Assembly (NCBI GenBank): GCA_028023455.1
Contig: JAQFVV010012396.1
Span: 23,282,292 to 23,346,291 of the forward strand
Reading direction: 5' to 3'
DNA length: 64,000 nt
From: Epiperipatus broadwayi
Taxonomy: Eukaryota; Onychophora; Udeonychophora; Euonychophora; Peripatidae
How positions within the stretch are numbered: position 1 is the first letter of the stretch; the number at the start of each line of letters is the position of its first letter. Under the pieces are notes generated by a model. That model ran no database searches and was not told the DNA's origin. It saw only the letters and a program-made list of their open reading frames with translations. Positions 1 through 13,500 of this stretch are shown here, in pieces. The position numbers and the translations under genes were made by a program.

Positions 1-1416
1 AAAAACAAAAGGCAAAGCTCTAATTTCACTGTATTTGTTTTCTAAATCAAAGTCAATAGTAAAACCTTAATAAGAGTATTGGTAAATATAGAAAAGCCCC
101 AATTTCTGTTCTGGTTATTTACAAATTCAATTTTAATCCAAAGTATTTTGCGTTTCAATCTTTTCTGTACACACAAGTAAATAAATTCACTGATAATATA
201 TATACGTGCATAAAAGTAAAATGAAAGAATTGATTGAAAATATTAATTAGCAATGTCACAGTTATAATGATGATTAAAGAATGCTTGTCACGGCACAAAG
301 ATTCTTAATGAGCAATTATTGTTTTCTCAAACATCAATGGCGATTTTGTTTGTGCTTATAAGTGAATTCGGAATTTCTTTTAAAATAATTAAAGCCGTTT
401 TATGAAAAAGAAATAAATTTTCATTTTCTTTAATTTGGTATTAAAATAATTAGTTTTAATTTGGAAGCCCTAATTAACATATTTTATTTTACTTCAATTG
501 TCATATTTGATTTTGTTTGTTTTAGTAATATAAAAAACATATTTTTTGCTAACAAAAGGATTTAATATACCATATTGTTTATATATTATAAACATCAATT
601 ATTTAAACAATTCTCTTCTTTAAATGTACTTTTGTATTTCAATGTTCATAATCAACTTCATCAAATAAATAAAATATTTGTAATAAATAAACAATTTATC
701 ACTGGAAGATTTGTGACGCTCGAGCATCAAAAAGGTCATTTTGAAGCTTCTGGATCTACTATTCAATCGCTGTATTAGATAATACATGACAATAAACTAT
801 ATAACAACCATTTGAAAAAAATGTTTGTTTATAGAATCAAAGTTTTTATTGCTTTGACAATAGCTCAATTATTCCAGGTCCAGGAATCTGGAATTTAATT
901 ATTTTTTCTAAGACTCATTAATTTTTAGCATTAGCGGTATTAGCTGCTTAAGCATTTGAGGGACCCCATTCAATATAATATTTAAAAGTTTCACCTAATA
1001 TTTTAAAATATGAACATTTGAAAAAATAAATATATGATTTTTTTTTCAAAAATATTATTTGCGTCACATAGATAGTATATTCAAATTATTAATAAACATT
1101 GTTATTAATCAACAGGCTTTCAATAAGCGTGATTGAATTAATAATCTATAAAATATAAAAATAAATATCTTTATGAAAATACTTTTAAATTTGGTCAATT
1201 AATAATATTTACAAAATTTCAATTATTGGGGATATTTATTTTTATAATTATGTATCAATAGATTGTTTAAATATTTCTGACTAAGACTATAGTCCACTGC
1301 AGAATGATAAAGTCTCATTTCCCACTTACATTGCAAATAGTTATAGAATTTTTTAAAAAAATGCTCTAAGTTGACATTGCTATATATTAAATTATTTACA
1401 TTAATTATTATTATAA
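1..1416. other. AT-rich non-coding stretch
   Basis: I see no gene or recognisable repeat here. The sequence is dominated by A and T runs, and stop codons are dense in all frames. The 67-codon open stretch at 575-778 has no family resemblance that I recognise and is what chance would give. Confidence 0.5.
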
Positions 1417-1420
1417 TATA

Positions 1421-1690
1421 TAGCGTATATGAGCACAGACTTTCACACAACTCACCACTCTCCACTCTATCTCATAACGCTGATACACTTGAACACATAT
1501 ATGTCGAACTGATGAATAATCACCAATATACTCATGCTAAACAAGCAACTGATGATTGCTGGTTTAGCATGAAATACAATATTGGTCTTTATTTATCTTT
1601 TCGACATGTATGTGTTCAAGTGTATCAGTGTTATGAGATAGAGTGGAGAGTGGTAAGTTGTGTAAAAGTCTGTGCTCATATACCCTATAT
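1421..1690. repeat. Fold-back repeat, short copy
   Basis: This is an inverted repeat of about 270 bp. The left arm (about 1421-1520) contains gagcacagactttcacac, then cactctccactctatctc and gatacacttgaacacat. The right arm (about 1596-1690) carries the reverse complements in mirrored order. The centre (1535-1577) is a smaller hairpin, gctaaacaagca / tgctggtttagc. The same arm sequence recurs at 26.2 kb and twice at 31.3-31.9 kb, so this is a dispersed family and not a local accident. There is no coding capacity; the 129-codon open frame across it simply follows the palindrome. Confidence 0.75.
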
Positions 1691-2026
1691 ATTACATATA
1701 TTGATACAGGTATATAATAAGTCTGTATTTCAGTTATTAATTATTGTTATTATTAAATAATAAATTATAAATTTTTATGACATTTTGGAAATTTGTTTAA
1801 AAATAAATTGAAGGGCTATGTGTTGCAGTGTGTAATGTATCCTGATGATTAGACTAGTATATAATGTTCCCTCTAAAAAAACATGATCATGTCTCTCAGC
1901 TAGCATATAATATTTTATTTAATGATTTCTCTGGATTTCCATTGTGAAGAATTATTTTCTTTTAAATGAAATATTTTAAACTCTCTATATTAAATCATAT
2001 AATTTAATTGTTACTAATTTTATTCT

Positions 2027-2190
2027 TTTTGAGCCAACTTAATATCTCATAAAAATACTCATAGAAAAGAAAGTTTTTTAAAAAATATTTACCTTTATTA
2101 CTGCCTAGCATGCTTTCAGTATATTTACTATATTATATTTATGGTATATAGTGGTTTGCTTAAATAGTTCTTTATTTCAATGTTTAATTA
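2027..2190. repeat. Left inverted arm flanking Penelope relic
   Basis: This segment is the imperfect reverse complement of 4443-4595. Matching blocks include ttactgcctagcatgctttc against gaaagcatgataagcagtaa, and ggtatatagtgg against ccactatatacc. Weaker similarity may extend outward to about 1910. A shorter piece (2027-2064, ttttgagccaacttaatatc) also recurs in direct orientation at 4402-4442. Penelope-like elements are known to carry pseudo-LTRs in direct or inverted orientation, which would explain both relationships. Confidence 0.6.
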
Positions 2191-2289
2191 ATTATTCATG
2201 TATTCAATTTTAATTTAAAATTGGAATATTGAAATGGACCATTTCTTTTAAATGGGTATTCTTATATTTTTTTTTGTTAATAGAAAAAA

Positions 2290-4390
2290 TATACTAGGTA
2301 TTGCACATGGTTCTTTAATTTTCTGCTTTCCATGTTCTCTTTGTGTGTACCCTACCTCTGTTTTTGTTAGCTCAAATCTAATTGCTAGTTTTCTGTTCAT
2401 GGTCTGTAAATATTAATATGTGTTCTTTGTCTCTGAGGGCTTTATTGTATAAATATCTGCCTTGGGCAAGTCTCATTGACAGGTTGGCCCCCAACTCCCC
2501 ATAATATGCAGCATTGTAAACTGATTGGCTGCACTTAATTTTATAGACAACTTGATGTGCCAATTCATTTGGTAAGGTGTTTTTGAGTTATTGAATAATT
2601 GGTGAAATAAATGAGGAGTTTGAAAGATTGTATTAAATTTAGTTTTATATATTTTTTTAAAATTTATATGAAATCTTTGGAATATAGGATAAGCTTATCC
2701 ATCTGTTAGGTTTCACTTGTTGGTTGGGGTGTGGGTTTCTTATTTTGTCAAAGAATATTTTTATGGTGCTTATGATTTTATCATGATTATATTCTTTATT
2801 TTACTTTTCAATGTTGTCCTTTTTATGATTCCTGGGTAAAAAATCTTTCAATACCACATATTTATATGATATTTGGGTTATTGATCTGGAATGGATTACT
2901 TCTTTTAGTATTTAGGGGTTTAATCATTCTGTAGTCTGGCAGCCTTATCTTTGTATATTTATATATATATAAGTCCAAAACATTATTCCTCCTTTCTCCA
3001 AAGTCCATGAAAGTATCAATGCACACTCCAATTCCTGTCATATTTTATCAATCTATGTGTTTGTAGCACATATAAATATGTCATCCATGTATCTCACATA
3101 TATTAAACATGAATTTAAATATCTGTGTTTAGGTATAGTACATTTTTCAATTTTTTCTAGATAAAGACTACTGATGATATTTGCTGATGGGTAGCCCCAT
3201 AAGCCAATCATTATTTATTTTATAATATTTTCTATTTGTTGCCACTGTAAAGACTTTTTCAATCCATTTCAAAACCTCTATTATGAATTCCCTTTTGTGA
3301 TGATCATAGTTACTGCTACTTAGCAATTTATTAATAACTGCTATTGATTCCATTCTGGACATTTTCATGCTTTATTAACAAATTTGTATGATGATTTAAT
3401 CAAGTATTTGCTAAATTCCAATTCTTCAGTCATTCACTCAGCAATAGTTTTTACTATTTTTTAAAAATATGAACCACCAAAATCAGTAATGAACATCACG
3501 TGGGAGATTTTTTTATGCAGCTTTACATTTGCAAGAATTCTTAGGGTGTTTGCAGTAGAGGGATACATTTTGAAATACTTTGTTTTTGTAAATGCCTTTC
3601 TGCAGTACTTGCTAAGAACCATTGAAATAAATTTGTCTTTAATATTTTTAAGATTATATGTTGCTATTTCCATGTATTTACGATTTTAAATTGGTAAATC
3701 AAGTTTTGTTCAGTACTCATCCTTTTTTATTAATACCATATAGTTTTCTTTATTTTCCTTTATGTAAGTCATGTTGTGACTTTCTCTATATGTTTTAATC
3801 TCATTTATCATAATATACTATTTATTTTTATTCATCTTTGATAACAAATTTGCTATTCTGTCTTCTCATAAATCTCCATTATTCTGATTTGAGTGATTTT
3901 CCATTCTCTATCATGAATCTTGCTCCATTGTCTAATATGTTATTTATTGTTTGTAGTATCTGTTCATTGGATAAGGTGATTTAATTTTTTTGTTTATTGC
4001 ATACCAATTTTTTGCTTATTTTTCCACTCTAGACCACATTTTTGTATCATATTTGCCTTTCAATTTTTGGGTCATATTTGTACATTTATTTTTACTTTTC
4101 ATATTTCCTATTTATTATTTTAATTCATCTCATGTCCATTTTAATTGATCTATTGACACCTTTTATTATTGGCTCCAGTAAATCTATCTGTAGTTTTTGC
4201 AAAATTTTCTCACATTGATAAACAGCCTTGTCTCTATATATATTACAACATTTTGGAAAGATCTTTAATTGCAAACCCTTCTGTAAAAATATTATTTTTG
4301 TTTGTTTTCTTGTCAAACTAGGATACATTTTAAGCATAGACTTATATAAATTTGCATTCTCCATAATCTTCTGTAATTGAACTGCTGCTA
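2290..4390 (-). pseudogene. Penelope-like retroelement, decayed (RT + GIY-YIG)
   Basis: Read on the minus strand, order N to C from 4364 down to 2378. An N-terminal segment (4364-4125) has a KGLQLK stretch like the region upstream of the RT in Penelope elements. RT fragments follow: 3673-3461 contains TANTLRILANVKLHK, resembling the 'PRFYGLPKIHK' region; 3368-3168 contains KYYKINNDWLMGLPIS, resembling 'YKQINGVAMGSPIS'. The catalytic YMDD lies at 3080-3091 within RYMDDIF. The C-terminal fragment (2563-2378), VVYKIKCSQ...YYGELGANLSMRL, resembles a GIY-YIG endonuclease ('YIGETGRSLKTRL'). Many frameshifts and stops separate the parts, so it is dead. The element is reverse transcriptase coupled to an endonuclease; its family was assigned from motif recollection, not from a search. 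Confidence 0.75.
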
Positions 4391-4401
4391 AACTTTCTTC
4401 T

Positions 4402-4442
4402 TTTTTGAGCCAATGTAATATCTGGTAAAATTAATGTATAGT
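4402..4442. repeat. Short direct repeat of 2027-2064
   Basis: ttttgagccaatgtaatatc here matches ttttgagccaacttaatatc at 2027 in the same orientation, on the opposite side of the Penelope relic. It directly abuts the inverted arm at 4443. Confidence 0.45.
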
Positions 4443-4595
4443 TAATTAAACATTGATTTAAAGTATCATTTAATCACACCACTATATACCATAATATGGT
4501 ATAGCAAATATATTGAAAGCATGATAAGCAGTAATAAAGCTAAATATTAAAATAACTACCTTTTCTGTGAATATATTTATTTTATCAGATATTAT
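4443..4595. repeat. Right inverted arm flanking Penelope relic
   Basis: Imperfect reverse complement of 2027-2190 (see that entry); weaker matching may continue to about 4730. The open frame at 4706-4482 on the minus strand falls inside this arm and is not a gene. Confidence 0.6.
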
Positions 4596-4739
4596 ATTAT
4601 CTCTTATATAGAAGCAATTAAAAAAATGCCAATAAAATGTAGTGGAAGTGAATAAAATTAAGCTATATGGTGTAGAAGTTTCACCAAACATTTCCCAAGA
4701 AGTCATTGAATTAAAGTAAAATATTTTCAGAGTTAGTAG

Positions 4740-7520
4740 TTTTTTTATTCTTACAAGATTTTTATTTAGTTTATACTTAATATAAGCATTAATGGCAGCA
4801 CTTCACCATACTACTTTAAAGTTCCCTATATGTAATTGATGATTCTCATTATTAAAACACAATAGCTAAAAATAAATTTAAGTAATTGATTGGAAAATAT
4901 CAGGTATGCTTACACAGTAGCTCTGGATAAGCATAATGAAGTGGATTTTATTGTTGATACAAGAATATGTAATGTCTCTTAGTTCATTTTAGCAAATATT
5001 GGTATCTGATCATTAACTATTGTAAAAATCTTTATTCTTTTCTTTTTTATTTAAAATAATCAATATCACAAACATAAAGCAATAAATAATTGTTTTACGC
5101 TTTTGGCTACTGACGTTCCAATAATCAAGCATCAACAATTTCAACTCAAAATTTTTTTTAATGAGATTACAAGACTGATCCTCAAATTCTATAATTCTAT
5201 AAGCAAATATTGAAAATATAGTAAAATGGGAAAAGTCTTTTTGTTAATTTTTTCCAACGGCAATTTTAATTATACTATTGTTTTCTATTTTCATCATATC
5301 CAAAACTTGTCATCTATAATTTCTACTTGAATTTAAAAATTTCTAGACCATGATAAGATTTATCCTAAATTGTCCTTTATTCCACAACTGTTATATCTTA
5401 AGCACCTAGTGCACATTCATTCAGCAATTGTCCTCTTATCTCAATTTATTATTTTATTATCTTTTATTATTTTTTGTCATTTATTTTGCTGATGTCTTAA
5501 TATGTGTATTTTTAAAAAATATAATGTATTGTAAGTATGTATTTATAAGATTTGCTATAAATCATGTAAAATTTTGAACTAAATACAGTAGATATGAGGA
5601 TTTAATGTGGATAAATATATACAAAAATATGTATGAGATAAGCTTAATCGGTGAAGTTAGCAATTTTTTCCTAGTGCACTTTAGACTAAGTTAGGTTTAG
5701 TCGTAGTCATGGCAACTGACAGAGGGGAGAAAGATTGCAGAGTTTCTTAAAGAAATATGAATAGGTGATTAGCATAACTGAATGGGTAATTATAAGCACA
5801 CATTAACAAAGTAATCAAAATTACCCCAAATTCACAACTTAACCAGACTAGCCAAAAAATAAATAAATTCTAAAACACAACCAATGGTTTCACTGATACA
5901 AACTAATAAAAATTTAATATATACATATATGTTTATTAAAAATAGATAAAAAATACTTTGTACAAGTTTATTATTGATTTTTTCTCTCACAATAATTTAT
6001 TTTTATCAAGTAATTATTTTATGTTTTAAAATAGAAATTTAATTATATAATCACCTGCAAGATTATTCTTCTACAACTAGTGAGGGAAAATTATAACAAT
6101 AAGCCGTATATTACAGTGCATTAGAATTAAGCCTTGGTTAAATCGGTTTCTCATTTTCTAAATTAACATTGGATTGGTTCATTCAAAAACTTCTTTCATT
6201 CTTTTTTTTCTCTAAATTAAAGAATTAACAAATAATCTACTACAATGCTGGTGACTATTGCAAAAATTATGCCATTGTATAAAAAACGATGATAATAACC
6301 TGCTATTATAACTCTTTATTTACTAAGAATAATTAGTTATTGGAAATATATAAATATAAAAATTTAAATCTAATGCATTTTGAATTATTAATAATGTTAA
6401 TGCTTATATAATATATATTCAATTACGTATATATTTTTTCTCTTTATATAATTTATTTTTGGTACATAGAAAGTCATCAATGTTTTTGATTTAACGATGT
6501 TTCCAAATTATCTTAAAAATATTTATTTTACATATGCATACAAATATCTATATATATTGAAATCAGTAATATCTTATTCATTCCAGTGTTGGCCAGGTGA
6601 TCTTTCACATGGTTGTGAGCAAGTTTTCAGAGTTGTGAGGCATGTTAATAAATATAGCATTCCAAAGTTTTTAAATATTATTATATAAAATAAAACAATT
6701 GGATTAAAATAAAGTAGATACTATATAAATGTTAGAATAAATTATTAAATGTCACATTTTAAAATAATTTAATAGATCTCTTAAAAATGTGTTAACTTAA
6801 GAGAGACTTGTAAATTATACAAATTATGTCAAAACCTTTTTTTTATCAAAGAATATATTGCAAAAAAAAAACTCAGTTAAAATATAAATATTAAATTATT
6901 AAATTAAAAATAAGTTAAAAAAGATTGAGTTTGCCTTGATATGAGATTCAAAAAACAAGGTAAAAATTCAAAAAAAATAATAATTACAGTGTTTTGTAAG
7001 TTTAATCAATTAAATAATGAAAGTGTTTTTAAAATTTTTGTAAGTAAAATGTCAAAAATAACATATTATTAAAGGTGTTTAAAACATGATCAAAGGTGTG
7101 AGAAACAAGATCCAAGAGCATTATTAACAATATATTCAAAATTAAAATGTAGTGAGTTTTTCTTGAAAGCAGTCAATCTGGATTCTCCCTTTATTCAAAC
7201 TGCATTTAATCTTTATTATGCTGATTGAATAGTGTAGAGGAAAAACTAGCAACTACTGAAATTTATCCTGGAATCTTGAAAAACCTGTTCAAGTTATATA
7301 TTTGAAGGAAGCTCTAATTATAATAAAGAAACAATAATCTCATATTTGAAAAGACACTTTGATAACTTACAAAGTTGAATCAATTAATATTTGTGATCAT
7401 AAAATAAATCAGTATGGCTTCAAAACTTTTGCTTTGCAAGTTAAAAAAGCCATTTAGAATGCTACCCTAACATATTAACAATATATAAGTTTTATTTTAA
7501 TTTATATTGTAATGGTCATA
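4740..7520. other. AT-rich non-coding stretch
   Basis: No gene recognised. The sequence is low-complexity A/T with short islands of more mixed composition (5640-5890, 7075-7280) that may be very old repeat remnants. The 63-codon open stretch at 6497-6688 matches nothing I recognise. Confidence 0.4.
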
Positions 7521-7524
7521 TTTG

Positions 7525-9656
7525 CACACTCACACAATAAAATCCAGAGTTTTGGCAAATTATCCCAAAACTAATCTAGATGAGGGGTTGAGACCTTGAA
7601 TCAGATCACACCTCAGTCCCTTCACCAATGCTCCATGAATTACTAACCACTTATGGATGGCATATATGAGGTTACACTCAGTCTCATTTAATTCACAAGC
7701 CAGCAGTAGAACAGGGTGGAATATGAGACTCAGATAATAATCAATGAATTAGCAATTAACTAAATAGATACACACACACATGGCTTATTGAGGTAATGCA
7801 TATATTAATAATTAATACTAAAATGAAATATATTTTGATAAGATTAGTGATGGACTGTGAATAACATACTAAACATTATTACAAATTTAATATCTTTAAT
7901 TATTAAATTATAAGTTAATTAAGATAAAAACAGAAGTGCATTGGGATTTTAGACTCACAGCTGTTATATAATGATGATCTGAGTTATACAGGGGTCTCAT
8001 CTTTTAGGATGTACTTTAATCATTTAACTTTAAGTTTATTACAATTCAATATCTGCAGTTTATAATCATGCCTGAATATGGTATGTCATCTACTCTAGGT
8101 TTGCTAAAGGAGTCAAATATTACAAGAATAATAACTGACAAAATATAATTCATTCTGATTAACTTATACATAATGAGCAATAAATGGGATCCCTAAGCAG
8201 ATTCCTTAAGTAAACTAAAACTGCTATTCAGATCGATGCTGAACTAAATGACAATATGGAGGGATGAACTGGTGATTGTAGCAGAGCTTCAGACACTATG
8301 ACACTAAATTACTAAATAAGATTTGTGGGATAAATGTGCAATTAGTTATGGGATTCAGTACCAAGTACTTGGTTTCCTTGGACCATATGACTTGCTATCA
8401 TAATATGAACCTTAGTTCGGGAGATCGGAGCAGCTTTACAAATTGGTTTCTGGACCCTCATGTTCCAGTTCTAGAGAGGCTGTTCAAACTAAAATAATGG
8501 GATGGCATTTTACCATGAGTCCATTTACAAAGAAACATAGAAAGGCATATTGCATGGTTTTGCTTTATAAGAACACATTCATAATGCTTACTAAAATATT
8601 AATTATTAAAATTAAACTAATGTGCAAAATATTCTAGTTTCATTCTGCAAAACTACCTTACTTCAGTTCGCTAATTAGCATACTTAAAATATTCTAAGAA
8701 GAATTTCATTAAAGTAATCTAGTTTAAAGACTAAATCTGAATAGTTTATATAATAAACAAGGAGGAGTAATGCATATTTGGGGTTTAATTAATTGTTCAC
8801 AATATGCTTTTATAACATCATTCTTGTGATTATTTAACTATACATATTTAATTAACATGAAAACCTTAATTATAAGCTAAAACATAACATAGCAGCTGAA
8901 CTAAATATACATATATAAGAATAGGCATCAAAATGAAGATTTATGTTTGCTGAAAAACAACATAAATCAATTACAAGAGAGCTTCTAATCATCTAAAAAA
9001 ATTACTAATATTATTTTCCATTTTGAATTATGGCATATCATAAATATCACTGAAATAAACAAATAATGTAAAAGAGAATAGGCTAAGCATGATCACAGTC
9101 TAGAAAAGTATAGATATAATAACTGGATATAGTTATTATTAAATTATAATTATTTATTTAAGATAGACAAGATTGCTACAGGCATTATTTAATTTAAAGT
9201 TACATTAGATTTATATTACAGAGTTTAGTTTATTTAAGAATTGTTGATAAGTTTATAGATTGTGAATGTTCAATTAAAATATCTAGCATGAAAAACTTTA
9301 AGAGTAATTTAATTTTAGATTTATTTTGAAAGAGCTTTGTGGGAAGAAATATTACCAATAATCTTCCAGCTGAAGCATCTGACATATAGTGGCACTTTTA
9401 CTTCTCTAGGCAGGCTTTTCTCTGTCTTCTTGACAGGCTGTTGGTCTTGAACTCCTCCATTCTAATAAATTGGTCTCTGAAAGAAGACAGTAAATTTTTG
9501 GCCTTCTAGGCACTCATTTTCATTTTCAAAATGGGTGTAGCTCCTGGCAGCAAGTGTTTCATTTATTAAGAGAGAACACTTTCAATGCTAAAATTTGGGG
9601 GTTTTATATTAACTCTTCAATCTCCTCCCCCCCCCTGCAAAATCCATTAACTTGTT
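7525..9656 (+). repeat. Unclassified interspersed repeat, copy A
   Basis: Less AT-biased than its surroundings. It shares several collinear blocks with 35.76-39.48 kb. Its start (cacaataaaatccagagttt) resembles gaaacaaaatctagaacttt at 35.8 kb; gccagcagtagaaca resembles gccggcagtagcacg; gagggatgaactggtgattg (8260) resembles gcgggatgaactgattattg (36.78 kb); gggattcagtaccaagta (8350) resembles gggattcataccaagtac (36,877). It ends in a pyrimidine-rich tail with a run of nine C at about 9626-9636. No transposase or RT frame is visible, so it is either non-autonomous or a large solo LTR-like unit; I cannot tell which. Confidence 0.55.
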
Positions 9657-9659
9657 TAT

Positions 9660-11130
9660 AGTTTTATGTTTTTAATCTTTAAATTTAACAAATTTTTATT
9701 TTTATATATAATGATGCCTATGCAGATATGCATTTAATTTAAAATATACACAATATATGTGTCCATACATTAATATATGTTAATATACATGGATATACAT
9801 GAACTTGGGTGGATTTAAACCTGAGATAAACATTACTATGGAACATAGTAGGTGAAATGGGATGCTTATCAATAAATAGTGTTTCAATATTAATAATCAT
9901 AAAATATGTTTTATATAATTGATTGATTAAAGCAGGAAGCAAAAGCTTTTTTAAAAAAAAATAGTTGAATTTTAAAGCAACTAGAGAAAAACAATGTATA
10001 AAAAAGAAATTCACTTTATTTTGTATTTATTATATATATATATTATATATATGTTATGAATTGTTCATATTTTTTTTAAAAAAAGGTTTTCATTAATGAG
10101 AGATTATCAGATAAATAATCAAAAGTGTAATATTTACTTTAAAATAAATGTGCATAGTTGTACTTTAAGTATTCACATTAAAAAGAAAGAAAGATGTATT
10201 AAATATAATTAGTGGCATTTTAAATTAAAGTTTTTTTTTTGAAATTTGTTTTAATGCATTTGTATGTATATGAATCTTTATATTAATTGTTGTTAGTTAA
10301 ATTTTATGTATGTTAGAAGTTCATAAAATTATTACATTACTGTTAGTTGATTATTCTACACAACATCTTTATGGTAGATTTATTCATGGTTTTGTTGTAT
10401 AAATGTGAGATTATATTTTAAGAACTACATCTATTAATTAAAGAATGTTACTAGTAAATCAGAGTCTAATTTTAAAAACCACCTCACTAAAATACTTTGG
10501 GATATAGTTAAATTGGGATTCAAAACTAAAGTGACCACTCACTAGAATTAACATTGTAAGAAAAGTGTATTAGGTATAATTATTTCTTACTAAATATATG
10601 TGTGTGATTATGGTATTAAGCTTATGATATAAATAAATGTATTATATTTGTGTCAGTCATACATATGATTATATTAGAGGCATATTACCCAGTGGCAAAT
10701 GTGCTCAAGCATAAAAATAAACGTTGTATTATAAGATTCAATTGAAATAGTAATGTTTTAAAATCAATCAAAATAAACTGTGGTCACTTTAAAAATAACT
10801 ATTAATTTTTATTGTGAATATGAAAAAAAAAGAAAAAAAAGAGATTGGAGAAATAGATCTATTGAAAAGAAAAAAAATTATATTTGTCTGACAATTATAA
10901 AATTTTATAATGAATAATTGTTTTGTTAGTGGGTTAAAAGTGTATTAACATCTTTATGTGTAATATTGTCTGATCCTCGTATTTATTTCACGTCAACTTT
11001 ATTGAGAGTAACTTATGTTCTGTGAGATCTAGCCATGTATTGCAAATAGTGACTGTATAGTGGTGGTCATCATCATCATATTAAAAAAATATTTTCAAAG
11101 CTTCTTTATATATATACTGTACCAGTCAAA
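9660..11130. other. AT-rich non-coding stretch
   Basis: No gene or known element seen. The 91-codon minus-strand open stretch at 10014-9739 is AT-rich and hydrophobic, with no recognisable domain. Confidence 0.45.
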
Positions 11131-11132
11131 AC

Positions 11133-13500
11133 CGTCTGTTCACACAACAAGATTCAAAAACCAAGCAAAAGTACCTCGAATCCGATCATGCTCGAGATAC
11201 ACAGGTCAGGAGCAGTCCTGTATTCTAACCTATTTGCCTATTATTCGAATCTCTGACCCTATGAACAATAATCCTGATGATACAGCACAATTATTTTAAT
11301 TCTAGGCCCAGAAACACAGCAGTAGAGTATAAGATCAGACTGATGATGATGATCGAGATGAGAGTAGCCTAGGATTTTACAGTTATTACAATTATATTTA
11401 TTCATGCTAAGCTATTAGCTAAAGAAAATAATTTTAAATATTAGCTAGAAGAAAATAATAATTCAAAAACAAACCAGGATTTACATGAAATATATATTTA
11501 ATAAAAATATTAAGACAACACATATATATGTTACAAAATGTTTCATGCTTGGGATGACATTGTCTATTTACAAAACTTGGGATCGTTTTATAAAATCCCC
11601 TTTACATTAATTATTTACTAGATAGGATTTTATGGAGGGTGTTATAGCTTGTGCGGAGTTAATATGCCAATATACAAATATCTACAAATATAATGCTGTG
11701 GCTGTATAAAACAAATACAAAAGATCGTGTCAGATTTAGATGATTGATGATATAAAGGATAGTTTTGCGATTTAGTAGTAAATGATTTTGTATACAGGCA
11801 AAAATATGCAATCTTAATCATTTATCTACCTTATGGAAATCATTGTATATGTTTTTATTGGCATTGTTTGGAAAAGTCATCTTTGGAACATATACATAAG
11901 AAACAAACAATGCGCTACATTTATGAGAATAAATAAGTTATACAATCATTAATACAAATTGAGTTACGTCTATGGGAATCGATAACGATTTTAAACAAAA
12001 GCAGTTTAACTCAGCGAACAGAATGTATTTATGGAATGAATCATTATTTTTAACACATCATTGCAACTTACTAAGGTTAGACAGACAGTGATCAAATTAA
12101 GAAGCAGAGTAACAGTACTAGCATACAATAAATAAATCCAGCCTTCATGGCAATTGTGGATATTTTATCATTTTAAAAGGAATACTCGATTTGAACTTAG
12201 GTATGGTACATCAGCGCATTCTGGTGAATGGTACCAATGAATAGGCTGGGTTTGAAGGCCCAGAACTGGTTGTACAGCTATCCACAGCACATCAACCTCA
12301 TAAACCTCATGTTTCACAGGGAGTGCCATATACCCCTGATTATGAATGATTTTGAGAAAGTAGGACAGGAACAATAAAGAAATGGAAAGGATAAAATATC
12401 ATAATAAAAAACTGTATGCCAGCAACATTATTAGACATGAATATAATTTTTATAATTGAATTTTAATATAATATTATTTTAAAGTTTGGAAATAGTCCAA
12501 CCTCAGTGCAATAACCTGTTTTCAATCCTGAGTCATTTAACAAATTATAATGAATAATAACTCTTCTACTTATAACATTAAACTAACAAAATTTATATTT
12601 AATTTCGATTTCCATATATGCATTAATTGCTAGAATTAGCCCTCAAGGCAACAGTAAGAAGAAATGATCCTAATTATAATGTTAGCGATTTTTTAAAATG
12701 AAATTTTAGAGACAAATTCAATGCACCAAATTTAGTATCATTCATCCACAGTAAAAGATTTGAAATAAACTCAATAATTTAAAATGAAAACAAACTGGCA
12801 AGCAATTTCTATTCTTTCCAAATTAAACAATTATTTCCCCCCTTTTTCAGACTTGTGGGTTTGGGTATTATTGGCATATTAAAGAAAATAAATTATATAT
12901 ATTAAACAAAATAAGTTAAATATTTAATAGTGCCACACAAAGCTATATAGACTAATTAAGCATGAAAGAGCATAGTTAGAATTACATAATACCATTAAGG
13001 AATTACAGAGAGAGAGTTTAAGAGCGAAATTAGCAGGAACTTATAAATTAATATGTGATATAAAATACAAAGATTTAACTACATCTTTATTAGAAATTTC
13101 AAAAGGAATTTATGTATTAAAGCAGCTCTACATTAAGTGAGGTTACCTTAGCATAGCAGTCAGATGCAGTATAAGCAGTCAGCAGTCACACGGTCATCTT
13201 GTATGTCAGGTCAGATGGGTGGAACATGACGGCATCAGGTAGACAGTTTTCCAAGGGACCCAAAGAAAGTTCTTCTTTTTCTACTCAAAGTTCATGGCAC
13301 TAAACTTCTTTTGACTTCTTAAAATTTGAAGGTCTGGAAACACTTGTGAAAATTTGTTTTATTGAAAGTTGTTCTGAAAGAATTTTCTAACTCAAAGTAA
13401 CTGACTTCTTTTGTTCTATGGGCCCTTTTTATACACCTTTTAATCCCCCCAAGAATTCAATTTCAGTTGCCCACAGCTATCCCTGTAATCTCTTGATTAA
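11133..13500 (+). repeat. Possible relative of repeat copy A
   Basis: This region has the same general architecture as the repeats at 7.5 and 35.8 kb. The start has cacacaacaagattcaaaaa, the middle is a long AT-rich body, and the end (13.14-13.5 kb) is less AT-rich and pyrimidine-rich, finishing in aatccccccaagaattc. The central island 12,170-12,375 (ggtgaatggtaccaatgaat) has no match that I recognise. Similarity to copy A is weaker than that between A and the 35.8-kb copy, so membership is tentative. No coding frame is convincing. Confidence 0.35.

Noticed and set aside
1371-1760. 129-codon open frame
   Set aside because: It runs across both arms of a fold-back repeat; the reading frame follows the palindrome and matches no family.
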